Below, one piece after another: positions 22,560 through 34,029 of a stretch of 64,000 nt of DNA; position 1 is the stretch's first letter, and each line of letters begins with the position of its first letter. A program made the position numbers and the translations under genes. The DNA lies in NCBI GenBank assembly GCA_026874595.1, contig CM049316.1, positions 41,619,695-41,683,694 of the forward strand, written 5' to 3'. The notes under the pieces are model-generated. The model was not told the origin of the DNA. It did no database searches and saw only the letters and a list, made by a program, of their open reading frames with translations. The stretch is from Sipunculus nudus. Taxonomy: Eukaryota; Annelida; Sipuncula; Golfingiida; Sipunculidae.

Positions 22560-24555
22560 GCACTGTATATAGAGATCTGTAGACCAATTTCTTTAATCAA
22601 ATGTGTATTTTCAGGACCTACCGACTGATGATTAAAAAAGAGATAATTCATTTGTGAAAGTAATGCATGGCAATTACTTCACATTATTGTAAAACACTGA
22701 CTTTTTTATCCAATCTTTTTGTAATTACTGGAAATTTTTAATGGTAATTTCCAATTAAATTTCTTTATCAGTGTTTTTCTTTGGTCCAGGATTTAGTAAT
22801 ATTGAAAGCTAAAGTGTGTCAAGATGATTGGGAAAACCTTTTTCTTCAGCGCAGTTTTTTTTCATTTCTAGAGTAAACCTTACCTGATATTTGACAGAGT
22901 TTATGTCTAAAAGTTCTTATATATCTGCACTAGCTGTCCTAAAAAATCAATACAGTCTTGCCCACACCCTTATGGCAAATACTTTCCTGGTAATTAACCC
23001 CTGTGCCTTTTCTAAATATTCTCTAAAATATTCACTGATTAACATTTTTGTCATGACAATTTAACAGCATCAATTGTACTGATAAAGAATTATTTAGGAC
23101 AGTCAGACCTGCAATTAGATATGTAGATATTAGATAAATATATCATAAAGAAATAACTGTTTACTGAAGTGCCTCTGTCTTTATTTGAGGAGATCAATTT
23201 AGATTTATACATGGCCAGGAAAACATAAAAGCTTTTAATATAATGCAAGATGTTGTTGTATATAAGAATCCTGTGTGGTAAATGCAACCTTGTACTCCAA
23301 AATTGTTAGCCTGGAAAATATGAGCAGTTCTTTCAGTATTGATGCTGGAGAAGATGTTCCTTTGTACTTTTTAAGGACAGTGTCTTGACGCCTGCATGAT
23401 TGAAATATTATAAAATGTAACTTTATTTGAATATGCACAGCAAGAAAATTTGATTTCATTCCTACTGCTTTTTTGTGGATATGTGGTACAGCAAAATGAC
23501 ATTTTCTTGAGGTATTTCATCATGCGTTTTCATTAAAAAAAAAAAGACTACAATGTCCATTGTGTTTTTCATGCTTTTTACCATGCATTTTTATCCTTTT
23601 ACATACCAAGAAAAGATCAGGTCTTGAATTTTTCCTCTTATGTCCGGACACATGCAGGTTATTTTTTTTTTCAGTTTGAAATACCATCTGAATGGCAAAT
23701 ATTATCTCATTGAGGCTTCTTCACTGACAAATTACATTTTTCTTGTTTTTTTTTTTTTTACCACATGCAGGTATGGACACTGGTCAAACTGGTAATATTC
23801 TTGAGGCTTTTCGAGCCACAGACCATTTGACCAGACTGAGGCCTTTTGACTGGATATTTGCACAGATAACTGAATATGATTTCAGTTTTCAAAACATTAA
23901 CACAGAAAAAATGAAGCTGTTTTCAGGCTTTTTCACTGGACAAAATGATTTTGTTCTTGAAGTTCAGTGATTTATAGTCGGATCAGGCATATATGTTCAA
24001 AGGCTAGAGAAAAGAATTTCTGGCCAAGCCCCTTCACAGAAAAAAAAATCCCATTGATTATGACCAGGCATTGTCAGAAAAGAGGAAAAGTGTTTCTCAT
24101 ACTTTTTGACCATTCAAAATGATAATATTCTTATAGCTTTTTGGTATTGAATTTCCACAGACATTTTTTGTGACCTTTTGGTCAAGGATCATCACTGGGA
24201 AAAAAGAATGTCCATGAGGTCTTTCTAGCAGACCTGCAGTAAAAAAATGTTTGTTCTTGAAAAATCACTAGGAGTTGGTACAATAAGAAATGACACAGTT
24301 CATGAAGCTTTTCATTATGTTTTTGTATCCCAAAGCCATGGTATTTTTGAATATTTATTGTGAATATAAGATAAGATTATGCTGAGGTTCAAAGATACAG
24401 AAAGAAAACCTGGCATGGGAGGGGTAGTTATTTTTTGCCTGGCAGTCGACTTATCTATGTCCCCAGGAGTCTCGTGGTCAGACAAACATTAATATAATGT
24501 ACATTGATGTTTGGCAAAAAAAGATGAATTGTCTGGTTAATATTATGAAAAGGCA
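22560..24555. other. AT-rich non-coding stretch
   Basis: No supported exon. A 75-codon frame at 23743-23970 begins in a poly-T run and reads through GGTATGGACACTGGTC with a coding-like look, but I see no donor at its end and no recognisable domain. Several diverged CAGACATTTTTGTGACC-like words between 23640 and 24260 hint at an old low-copy repeat. Confidence 0.4.
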
Positions 24556-24559
24556 CAAG

Positions 24560-24860
24560 TATTCAGGGGTGTATGATTTATCCCCACTGCCGTGATGAGT
24601 TGATGTTAATGAACAAACAGACTACCTGGTGCACATAAAGGAAAACCATTGGGCACCAGCCTCGACCATGGCGATTATTGTTTGCTCTGCTTTGTATATA
24701 CTGTATTTCATCACTGGCTACATCAATATGTAATAAGGCGCATAGACACTAATTGAAGAGGGTTGCTAATTCTAATGATTGAGGGCATGGATTGTCTGGT
24801 CGAGGCTTGGATGGTTTCATGCTAGCACTGTGTGTGGGATAGCCATGACTGATTCAAAAA
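24560..24860. promoter_or_regulatory. Candidate conserved non-coding block
   Basis: Sequence complexity and GC rise above the AT-rich surroundings. It includes ATTTATCCCCACTGCCGTGA, a GGCGATTATTGTTTGCTCTG stretch with SOX/FOX-like ATTGT and TGTTTGC words, and AGACACTAATTGAAG with a TAATTG homeodomain-type core. It has no open frame bounded by splice sites. Interpreted as an intronic enhancer by analogy only. Confidence 0.3.
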
Positions 24861-25304
24861 GCCTTTGATTTAAAACCATTTATTACTAGCTTGCCAGCTG
24901 ATGTTGTCAGCCAGCTTATTTTGTGGTTTTGTTTTATCACTTTTATGATTCCTGTATAAATTTATTTTTAGTTTGGTTTCTGGTACATTGAAGTAGTTAA
25001 GATCTTTGAAAAGCATTTGATAAGTGAAAGTGGATGATGCTTTCTCATGGCATACTTCTGCAAAATTAAACCTTGAAAAATTCACAGATTTGTTAGATAC
25101 ATAAGATGCTAACATCAGGAACAACACATCTTGTAAGGACTTGTTTACCGCATTTTCGTGAGAATGGAAACTAAGCTAACCATACAATAAGAATGAAATG
25201 AACTTCAATTACTCCTTCAGTTTTCAGGTGTTATATGTATTTGGCAAGGGATAATTGAATAACCATTACCTGTTGTTAAGAACAAATCTCTGGGTTTTAT
25301 CTGT

Positions 25305-25440
25305 TTGCCTTTGAGGTATTCGAAGGGTTCAAACTTAGGACCTCCTTCTCCAAAGTCCAGTGCACAAACTAGGAAGCAACATCCTCTTGCAAAGATTTTT
25401 TTCTCTTTTTTTTTTTGCTGTATCATATTGTTGTTAACAA
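25305..25440. other. Non-coding stretch with C/T-rich region
   Basis: Short overlapping frames occur on both strands (77 and 68 codons) around TTTTTTTCTCTTTTTTTTTT. Nothing coding is supported. Confidence 0.3.
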
Positions 25441-25577
25441 CTTTAATCAATCACAGTGATCTCACTGACATCTTGCGGGGAGAATCTAATAACAAAGTAT
25501 TCAGTTGTTGAAACCAATTTAGCAGATATAAGATAAAATTGTGCATGACCTTTTCACTGATATTGGTCTTTTCCTAG

Positions 25578-25626
25578 ATCTTGAAATTTTCTCAAGACAA
25601 AATGGCTTCAGATAGCAGAGATACTT
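25578..25626 (+). CDS. Candidate small exon containing a possible start, MASDSRDT
   Basis: The acceptor GGTCTTTTCCTAG has a good pyrimidine tract, and the donor is CTT/GTAAGA. The 49-base exon is open in one frame throughout (ILKFSQDK, then MASDSRDT plus one base). Its ATG sits in AGACAAAATGG, a favourable context. It could be an internal exon (phase 0 in, phase 1 out) or the first coding exon of an alternative transcript. Entered from the 19915 exon in phase 1 it meets TAG, so those two cannot both be coding in one transcript. No family recognised. Confidence 0.35.
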
Positions 25627-26787
25627 GTAAGAAAATTATAGATTTTCATATTCTTTAATGTTGATTCTTGATGTGTTGCATATTGCCACCTTCCCCCCCC
25701 CCAGAATTATATACATCTTTAATGAATAAAAGAAAGGAATTAAAGGATTAAAGGACAAAACAGACATTTTGTGAAAAGTTAAAGTATTGTGCTTGAAAAC
25801 AAATAAATTTAGAGACAAGCTATTTTGTTAACATTCTGCAGTATGATGCATGAGTAGAAAGGAGAAAAATATAAATTCAAGTTATCTCATGAATTAATTC
25901 ATCATTATGCATCAAAGGAAAGAATTGGAAGACAAAGAAACAATTATTCATTTTTTATTCATTGGCCCAAGGATAAATTCTAATCAGTAATTAAAGGTTA
26001 TGCAGTGATGGACTTTTGTGAAATTTATTGCAATTCTGGTTGCATGCAGTTCAAGCAATAAAGAAAAATGATATTTTAGCACAATTGCAACTACAAAGAA
26101 CAGTTTGGAGCACTGAGGTTTAATGTAACATGCAAAGTGGATTGAGGTTTTGATCACTGGGTCATTAGCAGGAGTGCTGCATTGTTCTTCTAAACTTGTA
26201 TTTTATATTAAAGTGTGCGAAACAAGTAATTAAACTCATGTTTTTTTTTACAGTTATGTGTGCTTATAATGAGTGAGGTTACAAAAGACAGCAGATTAAA
26301 GCCCTCATTCATAAAGTCCCAGGGCTTGATGTGTTGTAAATATGCCTGTGATTGACTTGTTGGCCATGATATCTACGATAAATCAAAATCGACTGGTTCT
26401 CAAATAAACAAAAATGCAGCATTTTGCACTTTTGTCTAGGAATTAAGTGGTTGCTATTCATGAAAATGTCAATTAACATTTATACTGGCCTTGATCAATG
26501 TAAAGGGTGCACTATTATCAGTATTATTGAAAAGTGTTTTATCTGGCTTTAAAATCACACCTGTGTCACTAAAACCTTTTCCGTTAATCCCCTTGATTGA
26601 TTTTGACATCACAGCAGACAAAAGGGTTCATGATTGACATTTTTTTGTTTATGAATAGGAAATACTGGTGGGGAGAGGCAGTTATTACTGTAATGTGACT
26701 TTATAAAAGCAATAATAATACAACATGGTGGCTTGTTGTACTCTCACAGTTTTATTATGAAAAACACTGGGTGTTGTCTCATTGCAG

Positions 26788-26866
26788 GGTCTGTGGACTT
26801 GTCACACTGAGCGATTAGATGCCTTCGGGGATATGCTACGGTGCACCAACTTTGGTTCTCTGACAT
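26788..26866 (+). CDS. Candidate coding exon, 26 codons, begins GLWTCHTERL and ends LRCTNFGSLT
   Basis: The acceptor GTTGTCTCATTGCAG and donor CTGACAT/GTGAGTATT are both strong. Of the three frames only one is open (phase 0 in, phase 1 out); the others stop within about ten codons. The peptide has varied, coding-like composition with Trp, two Cys and charged residues. An internal Met (16th residue) could serve as a start giving MLRCTNFGSLT. The GxW...M...RCT pattern faintly recalls the N-terminal region of basonuclin (BNC1/BNC2), just before its first Cys/His cluster. However, the cysteine spacing does not match exactly and I found no following exon with the HGWVAHAL-type motif in the window. 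Gene identity stays open. Confidence 0.5.
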
Positions 26867-26929
26867 GTGAGTATTAAGCAGTATTCATTTGTATTAATGA
26901 GAATATTGTCTTCGAGACCATGTATTGAT

Positions 26930-27260
26930 TGAGAAATAGCCCAGCGATGATGAATGTTTTTGCCAACAATTTGCATTAATATTCTGTCCCGGCCACGCAA
27001 TATATGCCATCTGTGATATAATCAAGCCCAACAAACCACGTCAGTAATTCCAGTGCGTAGCCGTCCATTTGAGCAAGAAAATGTATTAATTTGGATTGAC
27101 AGGTTATGCATGGACAAGGGGGCTGTTGGATTTGAAACCTTTCTCCATTCCTTCAGCCACAAATATAACCCTGCGACACCAGGACATGGGCAGACTGCAC
27201 CAGACACTGAAAACCTCTCATCCACGCAGTGTCATACTAATTAAGTTTTCCCGGCTTGTC
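26930..27260. promoter_or_regulatory. Candidate conserved non-coding block after the 26788 exon
   Basis: High-complexity sequence includes AACAATTTGCATTAATATTC (octamer/homeodomain-like), GATATAATCAAGCCCAACAA, AATGTATTAATTTGGATTGACAG and GGTTATGCATGG. The word TGATTGACAG/TGACAG is of the PBX-MEIS type. Overlapping frames here (63-99 codons on both strands) have no splice structure. Regulatory function is inferred from position and composition. Confidence 0.35.
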
Positions 27261-27399
27261 CCTGTTTTGCAGCCTAAATATAATCCTTACTCCAGATCGG
27301 CACCCTGGGGCCACTTGGGGTCACCAGAGAGGTCCACTATACCTTGCAGGGGTGGCTTCTGGGGTCAGCAGGCGGGCAAGTCCAATACAATATAGCGGG

Positions 27400-27660
27400 G
27401 TATAAGTTAGGACTAACTTAACAAAATGGGGTGAGACAAGGTTTGGGGGAAAAGGCAGCATCGCAGCGGTTAAGAGGATAAATAATTTGACAGATCATGA
27501 CAGATGCATGCGGTAAATGATTATTATAAATCTCTGTGGTGTCAGAAGGTCATATTAAGACCCACTATTTTATCATGGTAGAAAGTTTTCGATGTCGCAG
27601 AGGGTGGCCAGTGTCACCCAGACTCTAGAGAAATGGAGGAACAATACTGAGGGTTCATAA
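27400..27660. promoter_or_regulatory. Candidate conserved non-coding block with TALE/HOX-like words
   Basis: It contains AATAATTTGACAGATCATGA with a second TGACAG directly after, then GGTAAATGATTATTATAAATC. TGACAG is the MEIS/PREP half-site and TGATTATTAT is a PBX-HOX-like word. The stretch is non-coding and flanked by AT-rich DNA. Confidence 0.35.
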
Positions 27661-27681
27661 ATATGACACAGGTTAAATTGA

Positions 27682-29380
27682 ATGAAAAACACAGTAAATT
27701 TGCAAGATATGACATGGATAAGATTACATTCAGATTACTTTATTTCTATAAAGTACAGAAAATTTATTATTGAAATTTTTGTTCTTTGCCTGGAGCCGAG
27801 GAAGGCTGATGGAGAATATGTTATTACAAATGTTATACGTCTATGTAAAATCACCTTTTTTGACCAATTGTTACTTTATTTTATAGAATTAAATTTCTAC
27901 AGAGTGGCTATCTTGTAGCCAAATAGAAACAGTAGTGATAACATTAAACATATGATTAAGAGACAACAAATGTTTAATTTGTAGTATTTGTAGTTTTATA
28001 AAATCTTTTGAAAATTAGTATTTGTAGTTTTATAAAATCTTTTGAAGAGCTAGCTGACATAATCTATGACCCTTACTCTGTTTGAAGCAGATCTGAAGAC
28101 GACTTGGTACTTATTTGCATCTGTATCACCTCATCACTATTCTTTACTGTCTCAAAGGACTACTCAGTTAGAGAAATAGAAGAAAGTTAAGAAATTATAA
28201 GGATTGGTTTTGGAGGGAATTTGTTTGTTTATGTATGTGTGTTTGTTTTATGAGTAATAATCTGAGATTGGGTGCTATATAGGAGTTACTTTTTGTTATT
28301 ATTATAATTTTATTATTATTATTTTTTTATTATTATTATTAAAAATTTGGCTGGGACTGACCTGATTATTGACTGACATAAATCTTTGTGATTGTAAGTT
28401 GTAACATTGTGATATTAATTCCCAGTCACTTTAATTTTTTTTAGTAAACTGATAGGTGCTAATACTATAGATTCACTATCATGCTGTGATGTGTTCTTGT
28501 CTGAAAGAGAACCATGTGTCATTCACAAATTGGATTATGTTTGATGGAAAAAAATATACTCTTCTTACTGTAAATGACATAGATATTAGTCATGTTTTGT
28601 TATTAATACTTCTGTACATATTACATGCACTTTTAAAAGTTATCATTGACATAAACAACCTCTGCTACTTACAGGTGTTCTTTAACTGTGAAGAATTACC
28701 TGGGAAAATGTCCAGTGAAATAAGGAAAAAATAAAATTTCTTGGGGTGTACAGTCGCAAGAAGGATCAACCAGCTACCACTTTTTGCAAACAAGAATGAT
28801 CACAGACTGAGATGGCCCACATTTTGGTTAATACAGATTCTGCCTTATGTATTTAGAACCTCACGGTCTCTGTTTTAGATAATCTCTTTTTAGTTTCAAT
28901 TTATGCCATTTTGTGTTTACAGAAAATTTAAAGTCAGGTGTAAAATATGATAAATTTAATGGAAGATGAAATTTTTTCTGCAAAAATTTATTTCATGAGA
29001 GAATTTATTTTATTTTTATTTTCAAGTGATAATGAAGAACTGATTATAATTTGCTCACAATGTTAAAAATCAACAAGATGCGAGTCTAGTTAGGTTTGAT
29101 TTGCAGAGTCAGGCATTTGCCCGTATCCATTGGGAGAACCCAATGTACATAACTGGAAGAAATTACCATTTTGCAGTGTTTTTCCTTCATTGTAAATGGT
29201 TAACAGCATATTTAATTATATAAATTATATAAATAACACTTTTAAAATATTTAGATTGATAAACATTTTCAAAGAAAGGGTCACAGGAGAAATTAAATCC
29301 TCCAGAATGGATATGGAAACTGAGTTATATTGTCTACAGATTTTGTTTTAACTCCAGGCTTAAAAATATCTTCTTTTTTT
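27682..29380. other. AT-rich non-coding stretch
   Basis: It holds a 34-bp direct duplication (27980-28046) and an (ATT)n-rich run at 28296-28342. A reading frame at 28486-28734 (82 codons) includes an acceptor-like CTGCTACTTACAG, but no good donor closes it. No exon supported. Confidence 0.4.
27980..28046 (+). repeat. 34-bp tandem duplication
   Basis: AGTATTTGTAGTTTTATAAA followed by ATCTTTTGAA occurs twice in a row with almost no divergence, so the duplication is recent. Confidence 0.9.
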
Positions 29381-29382
29381 TT

Positions 29383-30878
29383 AGCTCAGCTTATTTAAAG
29401 ACATCTGAGCTATATTCATGGTCCTTTGTCCATCCGTCTGGGTAACTGGTCGTTCGGTATCTGATCTGTTTTTGATCAAACTTAATGTATATTCCTCTAT
29501 ACATTTCCTGTGGACATATCAGAAATTAGGTCAGTTTTGCCTACTTTTTGGAAGTTATGGAACTGAACATTATGCACTTTGTTAAAAATCAGGATATATA
29601 TTTACTCACTTAACATGAGAATTTCTGAAGCTAGAGACTAGCAACTTTATTTTCAGGGATATAACTTTATTTAATCAAGATTCAGTTGTAAATCCAAAAT
29701 TAGATCCGGATTTTGCAATTCTTTAAAATTAATTGCATAAAAAAATCAATACCTTAAATTTTGTCCAACTTTGGCCATTGCATCTTTTTTTTCTGTTGTT
29801 TAATTTTCACAGCATGTATACATAAGGATTTAATCTTATAAAGTCTGAAATTTCAAAGGAATTGATTGAAAAAAGTAGCTTTTATTCAAGTTTTTAGACA
29901 CCTGTCAAATATTGTTCACATCAGGCCAGGCCAGTTTTACAGTGGTGTGTAGTGGTTGATTGAGCCCTCACCTGTGTTATGTAATCACTCCACACTCTAG
30001 GCGGCTTAATTAGCTTAGCCATGCTTCAATATTGTCCAGCTTAGCTTGGACCCCCCCCCACAGACAGGATGCATAAACTAGATAAATGTTATAATATTCT
30101 CTATTTTATTCATTATTATTCTTTACTTTTGCTACATCATGGATCTTGTATTGTATCACAAGGGGGTACAATGATTAAAGCACACATTTAATTTTGCCCA
30201 CAAAGTGATGTATTGCTACCAAAGTGTGGAGCATTCCATTAATATCTCTTGCCATGCATACTGGTACACTCAATCAAGAATTTGGGCAAACTTTCCTGGA
30301 ATTAACCTTTTGCTTATTTGACCATATCTTTAAACCGTTTTTAGAATTATTAATTACATTAACACATTTTTTGTTTATCAAATATATCCTTTGTTATAAC
30401 TCTAAGGTCCATAACTTTTTTCCCCGTATTGCATGGTTAAATGGTTTCAGGCCACAATTTTCATATAATAAAGAGTACAATATATACTTAGATTTATGTT
30501 TATGCTCATTTGAAAATTTACAATTCTAATTTTTTACAGCATTTTATTTCAGTTAATAAATTAAATGTGTTTTATTATAAAGTTGCTTATCTCCACTTTC
30601 TAACTCATCGTATATTTTGTAAACAAGGTTTCATATATTCCCAGTGGGTATTTTAAACACATTACTTTCACATAGTTTAAATACAGATAGTATTACAAAT
30701 ATTTGATTACAAGAGGCTCGTGCCTCATAGATGTAGTCCATAAAAGTGCACATGTAGTATTTGTGTTGCATTCATATATTTAGTATTTGATTATCATCAA
30801 TAGCAAGGCCATTTCCTCCAGGCTTTTCAAATGCTTCTATGCACAGTTCAGCTGAGCACCTTACCTATGGGTCCTTTG
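29383..30878 (+). mobile_element. Hairpin-ended element, family A (copy 2)
   Basis: It starts AGCTCAGC after a T tract, with CTGAGCT 20 bases on closing the 5' hairpin, then a GTCCTTTGTCCATCCGTCTG leader. Near the 3' end TCAGCTGAGC repeats the start inverted. TACCTATGGGTCCTTTG then corresponds to the GACCCATGGGTCACTTG end of the copy at 8938, and TTT follows. The interior matches copy 1 in words such as CAGAAATTAGGTC but has no tandem core. Non-coding. More diverged than copy 1. Confidence 0.65.
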
Positions 30879-30934
30879 TTTAATATATGAAAAGATTTAT
30901 CCTTGCTTCATTGCTCTATATTTATTTTAGCATT

Positions 30935-30939
<5 letters not shown>

Positions 30940-31021
<82 letters not shown>
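30940..31021. repeat. (TA)n(CA)n microsatellite
   Basis: About 70 bases of TA followed by five CA units. It starts about 60 bases after the end of the family A copy. Confidence 0.97.
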
Positions 31022-31029
31022 CAGAATAG

Positions 31030-33270
31030 GAAACCTTCAAAGAAATATATTACTCGAAAATTATATCTGACAGTTGTGCCTACTCATTTCCAAGCTACAT
31101 GATAAAAAATATTGTAAGGATCCTAATTTTCATATCACCACCAACATTTTTTTGTTTGGTAAGATTCTAAATTCCTTATTTCTTGTACAATTTGCAATTT
31201 TCTTATTCCTTTATTTTTATATTTAGAGGTTCAGTTCTGTTATAGAATTCCACATAAAGATTATAATGTTAAACACACATATTTTTGTCTATTTTTTGTG
31301 AAATTCTAGGCAATTAGGTGGTGTGTATTACACAAGGACTGTCCTAGGAAATCTGGAGAAACCTTGAAGATATTTTCTCTATTAATAGTTGTATAGTCAA
31401 GGAATTCAAACAAAAATGCCATCAATCAGGGAAAAAACCTTTTGTCAATCCTCTTTATTCTGTCTCCTGTTAAACAGTCTGCTGGATATTCAGCCATTAC
31501 CAGCATGCTTTGGAGTAAATACTAATGCACCCATACATATAATATAATACCATTGTCATAATTTATTATATTCTGCTGGTCTCTGCAACAACACATTATA
31601 TGTTGTCTTTTAAAATGGAAATTGCCAGAGATGACTATAATGGATTGAATTTGGCATCTTTTGAAAAATTTAAAAAAAATACCTTGATTTTTACTCGAGG
31701 CAGATTCAGATATGACAGGTTAAGATAGGCAAGGTGGCCTGCCAACAGAAACCTGAGTTTTTTTTTTTAAAATAGACTAATGGGTGAAACTTGTGATGGT
31801 AAGAAAGGGCAAAAAATGAGAAAGGGAAAGGATAGCTGAAAGAAAGTGTGAATGAGAAAATGCAATAAAATTATTTAAAATTTATATATTTATGAAAATC
31901 CTTAAAAAGACCTTGAGAATGAAGAAAATTAGAATGCAGGTCAATGATAGTAACTGTTTGGTAAGTTTTTATCACTTTTTTTGTGAAAGGGCATCTTGCT
32001 TTATATTTTATTCTGAATATTATGAAATCCAATTTCAAAATTTTTAGTCACTGGAAAAGTTATGGAAAAACAAGTTTAGTCCTTTAAAGGCTTTATCTGT
32101 TCTTGATTTTACTCAGCAGGAAGGTCCAGGTTTGAAACCATATTAAAAAGAAATTGTGCATATATAAATAAACTGCCATATTAAATCATTCATCTCAAAT
32201 CAGATTTATGCAGCATTTATTTAAAAAAATGCTAAAATACAAGACTTTTAACACTTAAAAATAATCTCTTTGGCTTCATGTATTATTCATAGTATTTTGA
32301 TAAAAACTGTCAAACATAACATGTGGTATTGAATATTAAAATTACATTCTTAAAGACCTTTAAAAAGATGTGCAATGTTGTGTTTGCCTGACAGGGTATA
32401 AACTTTGTCCAGAGAACATCCGGATGCCTGCTAAAGATGGGATGTATAGTATCTTATGAATAGCCCTCCCTGGGGACACTCTTGTCTTTATGGATTTTAT
32501 TACAGGGAATTTGATTGCCAGAGTCTTCTCTTTCTAGAATAAACCATTCTGGCCTGCCTGTATTACTATGTAAACTGTTTGAATGCTGGCATATAGTTTA
32601 ATGTGATGATAGGTTCACATTTTTACCACTGACAGGTCAGAAATTTTAAACTTAAAAATTATTTCAAATTTGTATGATACTCCTTATTTCAAGGAAGGAT
32701 GTCCTCTATATCTTTGTCCATTGATTACTGTATATTTTGATTTGCCTTGACAAATTATTAGAAATTTGGATGGAGGGTAATTGGCATTTCTGAAAGGTCA
32801 ATCATGTGGTTGTTATGAGTTTTACTGTACTATACAACCCCTGTTTAATGGGGAAAAGCAAACCATGTAGGAATTTAATAGAAAAAGAGTATACAGATGT
32901 AATGTACATTAAATGATTTCACTTACAATACTTGATTAAGCTTAAGTTAGTAAAGAAAATACGAGTTGGGTGATTGATGGAGAAGAACATTTTGATCAAG
33001 AACATTTGATCAAACTTTGTCATTTCTGGCAAGAATTGAGTTTGGTTAGATGGCAATTGTATGAGGTAGTATTATTCTGTGCTTAGTTCAAGCGTGTCTC
33101 CTTTTATACCTTTTTCACTCTATCCTTCTGTATTAATACTCTATATACTGTCTTACCCTTTGTCAGAAAAAGAGTATTGATTTCAGCACGTGTATAGAAA
33201 TAATTCAGAAGCAAAGTGGGTAGGACATCTTGAAGATGTGGGGACATTGAAGCTGAAGGTCCCTGGTTTT
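31030..33270. other. AT-rich non-coding stretch
   Basis: No exon, repeat or RNA that I can support. Small splice-like pairs (for example 31776-31798) are too short to judge. Confidence 0.45.
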
Positions 33271-33279
33271 ATCTAGAGC

Positions 33280-34020
33280 CACAAGTACTGCACTCCTCCT
33301 GCACACAGTGGTCATACACTGCAGGTGTTCCATGTATCCTTTGTTTTACCTTAAAAAATGTATTGCCATGTATGATTATATGATTAGAGTACACAACAGA
33401 CTGGAGGCTTCCAGTGACGGTTAGTGACTGCATTTGACAAGGACAAACTTTGATTGCCACGGTCCTGCAGCCAAAAATTTGCATGTCCCATTGGATACTT
33501 CATGCCCAAGAACCATGTGTCCAAAAGAGATTATAGGTGTCAAATGCACTCAGCCCCGCATATCAGAGAGTCCTGCATCTTAATAACTTATCACTTCTGT
33601 GTTCCTAAACAACACTGACATCCATATAATTATGAAAAAAAATATAGATATGATTATAAACACATTAAGGTTTGATTTCATTTTCTGCTAAGAAAAGTAA
33701 CTGTAAAGACAAAACTAGAAAAAAAATATAATTATTGTTCAGTACACTCCACTTACAATATGGTGTGTGCAGCCCCGTGTGGAAGGGTTAATAGCAAATA
33801 TGGCATGAATACATCACAATTAGTGTCAGAGTTTGTTCCTGGATGATTCTAGACTTGCACAAAACTGATTTGGAAGCATTTAAAGCCCTGGGGTAAGAAA
33901 AAAAGGAAGGTTGCCAAGGAGATAACCTTGAAATTCGAGTGGATAAAGAGGAAAATCTTTTACCGATTATTACATCCATTGTAAGAGCCTTGGTAATGGG
34001 GTGCAAGGTCTTTTTTTGAC
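33280..34020. promoter_or_regulatory. Candidate conserved non-coding block
   Basis: Two complex patches (33290-33600 and 33770-34020) sit in AT-rich DNA. Words include TCCAGTGACGGTTAGTGACT, GACAAACTTTGATTGCC (TCF-like CTTTGAT) and GGTTGCCAAGGAGATAACC (33909-33927), an imperfect palindrome distantly like an RFX X-box. The frames here have no splice structure. A 40-base open segment between TTCTAG and GGGTAAGA (33853-33892) was considered and not called. Confidence 0.3.
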
Positions 34021-34029
34021 TTAAAGACA

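Noticed and set aside
31776-31798. 23-bp microexon candidate before GTAAGAAAGG
   Set aside because: It is too short to separate from chance, and the poly-T before AAAATAG gives false acceptor strength.
33853-33892. 40-bp open segment (TCTKLIWKHLKPW) between GATTCTAG and GGGTAAGA
   Set aside because: The acceptor is weak and the segment lies inside a block better explained as non-coding regulatory DNA.
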